Assembly: GCA_905210385.1 (NCBI GenBank)
Contig: CAJLWS010000017.1
Coordinates: 1-15,661 of the forward strand
Direction: 5' to 3'
Length of the DNA: 15,661 bases
Origin: an uncultured Eubacteriales bacterium
Lineage (GTDB): Bacteria; Bacillota; Clostridia; Oscillospirales; Oscillospiraceae
Below are positions 13,716 to 15,661 of the stretch, one piece after another (position 1 is the stretch's first letter; every line of letters starts with the position of its first letter). The translations under genes and the position numbers were made by a program. Below the pieces are notes generated by a model. The model was not told the origin of the DNA, ran no database searches, and worked only from the letters and a program-made list of their open reading frames with translations.

Positions 13716-13767
13716 GCGGTTTTCGGAAGATACGCCCGAACGTGTGGACAAAAATATGGGCAAAGCA

Positions 13768-13795
13768 GCTTCTGCCGGAGCGCTCCGGCAGAAGC
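13768..13795. terminator. Perfect 28-nt palindrome, terminator-like on the plus strand
   Basis: Arms GCTTCTGCCGGA and TCCGGCAGAAGC around GCGC, fully self-complementary. On the plus strand it is followed by CGTTTTGTTTCTGTG, a good intrinsic terminator; on the minus strand it is followed by TGCTTTGCCC and, later, ATTTTTG, a weak one. Since all genes here are on the minus strand, it may act as partial punctuation ahead of the internal promoter, or be a repeat-element end. Confidence 0.5.
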
Positions 13796-13920
13796 CGTTT
13801 TGTTTCTGTGTCTTTTCGGGCCGGGGATCGGCCGCAACGGGTTCAGGCATTGGGGCCTGCAGAGGAGAGAACACCACAGCGCCCAAACGGCGGGCCGTAT
13901 CATCGCAGTTCCTCTGGTAA

Positions 13921-14011
13921 AGATCGTTTCGCCAGGCAAGGCGGCGCGGCGCAGACAGTGCCGTGTGCACGGCGGGCGCTTGCCGGTGTCACGCCTCGCC
14001 TGCTCACGACG
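13921..14011 (+). repeat. Copy 3 of the operon-spacer repeat family (degenerate)
   Basis: GTCACGC then CGCCTGCTCACGACG (13997-14011), the latter 15 nt identical to 4630-4644 and in the same orientation. About 36-50 nt before it, GTTTCGCC-AGGCAA-GGCGGC resembles a decayed form of the copy 1 hairpin at the same relative place. The following CTCCGACTCGG is also echoed in the other two spacers (CCGACTCCGG). Confidence 0.45.
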
Positions 14012-14116
14012 CCCGGCTTCCCTCCGACTCGGACTGGTCTGCGGGCCGCTGCGCGCCCCTCCGCTCGTCCTCGCGACCGTCCATCCGGGCTGTCCGCGAC
14101 GGCTCGGCGTTTCCTA

Positions 14117-14302
14117 TTACCAGGAAGCCTTCTTCACGCCGGGGATCTGGCCCTTGTAGGCCAGCTCCCGGAAGCAGATACGGCAAATACCGTAGTCCCG
14201 GAGATACGCGTGGGGGCGGCCGCAGATCTTGCAGCGGTTGTTGCGGCGGCTGGAGAACTTGGGCTCACGCTGAGCCTTCAGAATCATAGATTTCTTAGCC
14301 AT
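14117..14302 (-). CDS. rpsN: 30S ribosomal protein S14, zinc-binding (type Z)
   Basis: 61 aa, the length of the zinc form. MAKKSMILKAQREPKFSS, then zinc ligands C24, C27, C40, C43 in RCKICGRPHAYLRDYGICR, and the terminal PGVKKASW. This is the C+ version that makes a zinc-independent paralogue necessary under zinc starvation in some Firmicutes (none is in this window). S14 is a late 30S head protein. 17 nt after rplE; the long spacer follows it. Confidence 0.97.
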   Translation of the reverse strand: MAKKSMILKAQREPKFSSRRNNRCKICGRPHAYLRDYGICRICFRELAYKGQIPGVKKASW

Positions 14303-14319
14303 TCTGTTTTATCCTCCTA

Positions 14320-14871
14320 TCAGCCGTTGGTGGTGAAGGGAGCGCCCAGAAGCGTCAGCAGCTCCTTGGCCTCTTCATCCGTCCGGGCGGTGGTGCAGAT
14401 CACAATATCCATACCGCGGATCTTGTCGATCTTGTCATAGTCGATCTCGGGGAAGATCAGCTGCTCCTTCAGACCCAGGGCGTAATTGCCCCTGCCGTCG
14501 AAGGCGTTGGGGTTGATGCCCCGGAAGTCGCGCACACGGGGCAGGGCCACGTTAAACAGGCGGTCCAGAAACTCCCACATCTTATCCTGACGCAGGGTGA
14601 CCTTAGCGCCGATGGGCATGCCTTCGCGCAGCTTAAAGTTGGCCACGGACTTCTTGGCCTTGGTGATGATAGGCTTCTGGCCGGTGATGGCCGCCAAGTC
14701 GTTCACCACGGACTCCAGCACCTTGGAGTTGTCCCGGGCCTCGCCGCAGCCGCAGTTGACCACGATCTTGTCAATGCGGGGGATCTGCATCACGGATTTG
14801 TAGCCGAACGTCTGCATCAGGGCAGGAGCGACTTCGGCGGTGTACTTTGCCTTCAAATTGGGGTTAGCCAT
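14320..14871 (-). CDS. rplE: 50S ribosomal protein L5
   Basis: 183 aa. MANPNLKAKYTAEVAPAL, the signature MQIPRIDKIVVNCGCGEA, LREGMPIGAKVTLR and the end region RGMDIVICTTARTDEEAKELL are all typical. L5 binds 5S rRNA and touches P-site tRNA in the central protuberance. GAGGAG precedes the ATG; 19 nt after rplX, 17 nt before rpsN. Confidence 0.97.
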   Translation of the reverse strand: MANPNLKAKYTAEVAPALMQTFGYKSVMQIPRIDKIVVNCGCGEARDNSKVLESVVNDLAAITGQKPIITKAKKSVANFKLREGMPIGAKVTLRQDKMWEFLDRLFNVALPRVRDFRGINPNAFDGRGNYALGLKEQLIFPEIDYDKIDKIRGMDIVICTTARTDEEAKELLTLLGAPFTTNG

Positions 14872-14890
14872 TTGTTACTCCTCCTCCCTC

Positions 14891-15202
14891 TCAGATTTCG
14901 GCGCCGCAGTGCTTGCAGACGCGGACCTTTTTGCCGCCCTCGATCTTGTGAGCCACACGGGTGGGCTTGCTGCACTTGGGGCACACGGTCATGACCTTGC
15001 TGGCGTACAGGGGGATCTCCTTCTGGATGATGCCGCCCTCCTCGCCCTGCTTGCGGGGCTTCTGGTGGCGGGAAGCCATGTTGATCTTCTCCACCACGAC
15101 CTTACGGGTCTTGGGATCCACGGAGAGGACCTTGCCCCGCTTGCCCTTGTCCTTGCCGGACAGGACAACGACGGTATCGTTCTTTTTCACGTTCATACTC
15201 AT
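14891..15202 (-). CDS. rplX: 50S ribosomal protein L24 with C-terminal four-cysteine motif
   Basis: 103 aa. The KOW motif is at the N-terminus (KKNDTVVVLSGKDKGKRGKV), and the nucleating 23S-rRNA-binding region follows with INMASRHQKP. The C-terminal half carries C74-x2-C77 and C96-x2-C99, a zinc-ribbon-like pair found in many clostridial L24 proteins. Together with S14 and L36 this makes at least three zinc-type ribosomal proteins in the cluster. The start could be either ATG 15202 or the ATG two codons later (15196); both have a purine-rich site at workable distance. Confidence 0.95.
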   Translation of the reverse strand: MSMNVKKNDTVVVLSGKDKGKRGKVLSVDPKTRKVVVEKINMASRHQKPRKQGEEGGIIQKEIPLYASKVMTVCPKCSKPTRVAHKIEGGKKVRVCKHCGAEI

Positions 15203-15218
15203 ACCTCGTTACCCCCCC

Positions 15219-15587
15219 TTACAGGACTTCGGGAGCCAGGGACAGGATCTTCATGTAGTCCTTGTCACGCAGCTCGCGGGCCACCGGGCCAAAAATACGG
15301 GTGCCACGGGGGTTCTTATCTTCACGGATGAGGACGGCGGCATTGTCGTCGAAGCGGACATAGGTGCCGTCGGCGCGGCGCACGCCGCGGGTGGAGCGGA
15401 CGATGACGGCCTTGACCACATCGCCCTTCTTGACCTGGCCGCCGGGGGCGGCCTTGCGCACGGAGGCGACGATCACATCGCCGATGTTGCCGAACTTGCG
15501 CTTGGAGCCGCCCAGTACGCGGATGGTCTTGATCTCCTTGGCGCCGGTGTTGTCGGCCACCTTCAGATAGCTTTCTTCCTGAATCAT
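15219..15587 (-). CDS. rplN: 50S ribosomal protein L14
   Basis: 122 aa, exactly the family length. MIQEESYLKVADNTGAKEI, the beta-barrel core with GGSKRKFGNIGDVIVASVR, and the C-terminal FGPVARELRDKDYMKILSLAPEVL region, split here by the conserved Arg-Asp turn. L14 lies at the subunit interface with L19 and is where ribosome silencing factor RsfS docks. First gene of the spc cluster in the E. coli sense; 15 nt after rpsQ. Confidence 0.97.
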   Translation of the reverse strand: MIQEESYLKVADNTGAKEIKTIRVLGGSKRKFGNIGDVIVASVRKAAPGGQVKKGDVVKAVIVRSTRGVRRADGTYVRFDDNAAVLIREDKNPRGTRIFGPVARELRDKDYMKILSLAPEVL

Positions 15588-15602
15588 ACTGGCACCTCCT
15601 TC

Positions 15603-15661
15603 TTACTTCGCCTTCTCGAGGATCTCAACCACGCGCCAACGCTTGTCCTTGGACAGGGGGC
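15603..15661 (-). CDS. rpsQ: 30S ribosomal protein S17, C-terminal fragment (continues beyond window)
   Basis: Only the last 18 codons and the TAA at 15603 are inside the window: PLSKDKRWRVVEILEKAK. The P-L-S-K-x-K-R-W-R-V-V-E-I-x-E-x-A motif is the standard S17 C-terminus, and rpsQ-rplN is the universal order at the S10/spc boundary. Confidence 0.93.
   Translation of the reverse strand, partial: PLSKDKRWRVVEILEKAK

Larger units (their letters stand above)
13395..14116. other. 722-bp non-coding spacer between rpsN and rpsH
   Basis: In related genomes these two genes are normally adjacent. No convincing gene is present: ORFs of 110-300 codons cross it on both strands but overlap rpsH or rpsN, lack ribosome binding sites and show no domain. 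From rpsN toward rpsH it holds GC-rich sequence with a spacer-repeat copy (13921-14011), a perfect 28-nt palindrome (13768-13795), a candidate promoter (13687-13715), two near-identical 18-nt blocks (about 13625-13642 and 13728-13745) and paired leader elements near rpsH. A 40-nt AT-rich island around 13680-13720 contrasts with the rest. Confidence 0.7.

Noticed and set aside
13617..13970. 117-codon minus-strand ORF in the S14-S8 spacer
   Set aside because: It spans the perfect palindrome and the candidate promoter, has no ribosome binding site, and looks like translated repeat sequence.
4253..14116. CRISPR array or tRNA genes in the spacers
   Set aside because: No regularly spaced identical repeats and no cloverleaf or CCA-type ends were seen; the repeats are few, diverged and inverted.
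13547..14440. 297-codon plus-strand ORF through the S14-S8 spacer
   Set aside because: It overlaps rpsN and rplE antisense, has no ribosome binding site, and long shadow ORFs are expected at this GC content.

Overview
The window is GC-rich chromosomal DNA from an anaerobic Firmicute. It is most likely a clostridium of the Oscillospiraceae / Flavonifractor-Pseudoflavonifractor type. This is inferred from the gene order (rpsD between rpsK and rpoA, a small KOW-domain gene between map and infA), the four-cysteine S14, the Firmicute-style heterodimeric ABC exporter, strong AGGAGG-type ribosome binding sites and G/C-ending codons. I cannot name the species. Every supported gene is on the minus strand, so transcription runs from the right edge to the left edge.

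Right to middle (15661 to 3911): the end of the S10 cluster plus the complete spc and alpha clusters, in the order rpsQ (tail only), rplN, rplX, rplE, rpsN (zinc type), [722-bp spacer], rpsH, rplF, rplR, rpsE, rpmD, rplO, secY, adk, map, KOW-domain gene, infA (TTG start), [278-bp spacer], rpmJ, rpsM, rpsK, rpsD, rpoA, [547-bp spacer], rplQ, and then a strong hairpin terminator. These genes build the ribosome, start translation (IF-1), export and trim nascent proteins (SecY, methionine aminopeptidase), balance adenine nucleotides (Adk) and transcribe genes (RpoA). Most junctions are 1-21 nt. The three long spacers stand out: they hold no convincing gene, are full of inverted repeats, and share pieces of one diverged hairpin repeat family. 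The S14-S8 spacer also carries a candidate internal promoter and a structured leader for rpsH.

Left (3910 to 1): a separate transcription unit for a two-gene heterodimeric ABC exporter of the BmrCD / TM287-288 / LmrCD type, the second gene running off the left edge. The catalytic glutamate is Asp in the first subunit and the ABC signature is LSTGE in the second, which predicts one dead and one live ATPase site. The most interesting object of the window precedes it: a good sigma-A promoter, a 26-codon leader ORF with a near-perfect Shine-Dalgarno, an intrinsic terminator, and three complementary segments that can form two mutually exclusive structures. This has the design of a ribosome-monitored transcription attenuator that would switch on the exporter when translation stalls, as known for bmrB-bmrCD in Bacillus subtilis. 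Here the leader sequence and its pairing scheme are read directly from the window; the function is inferred.
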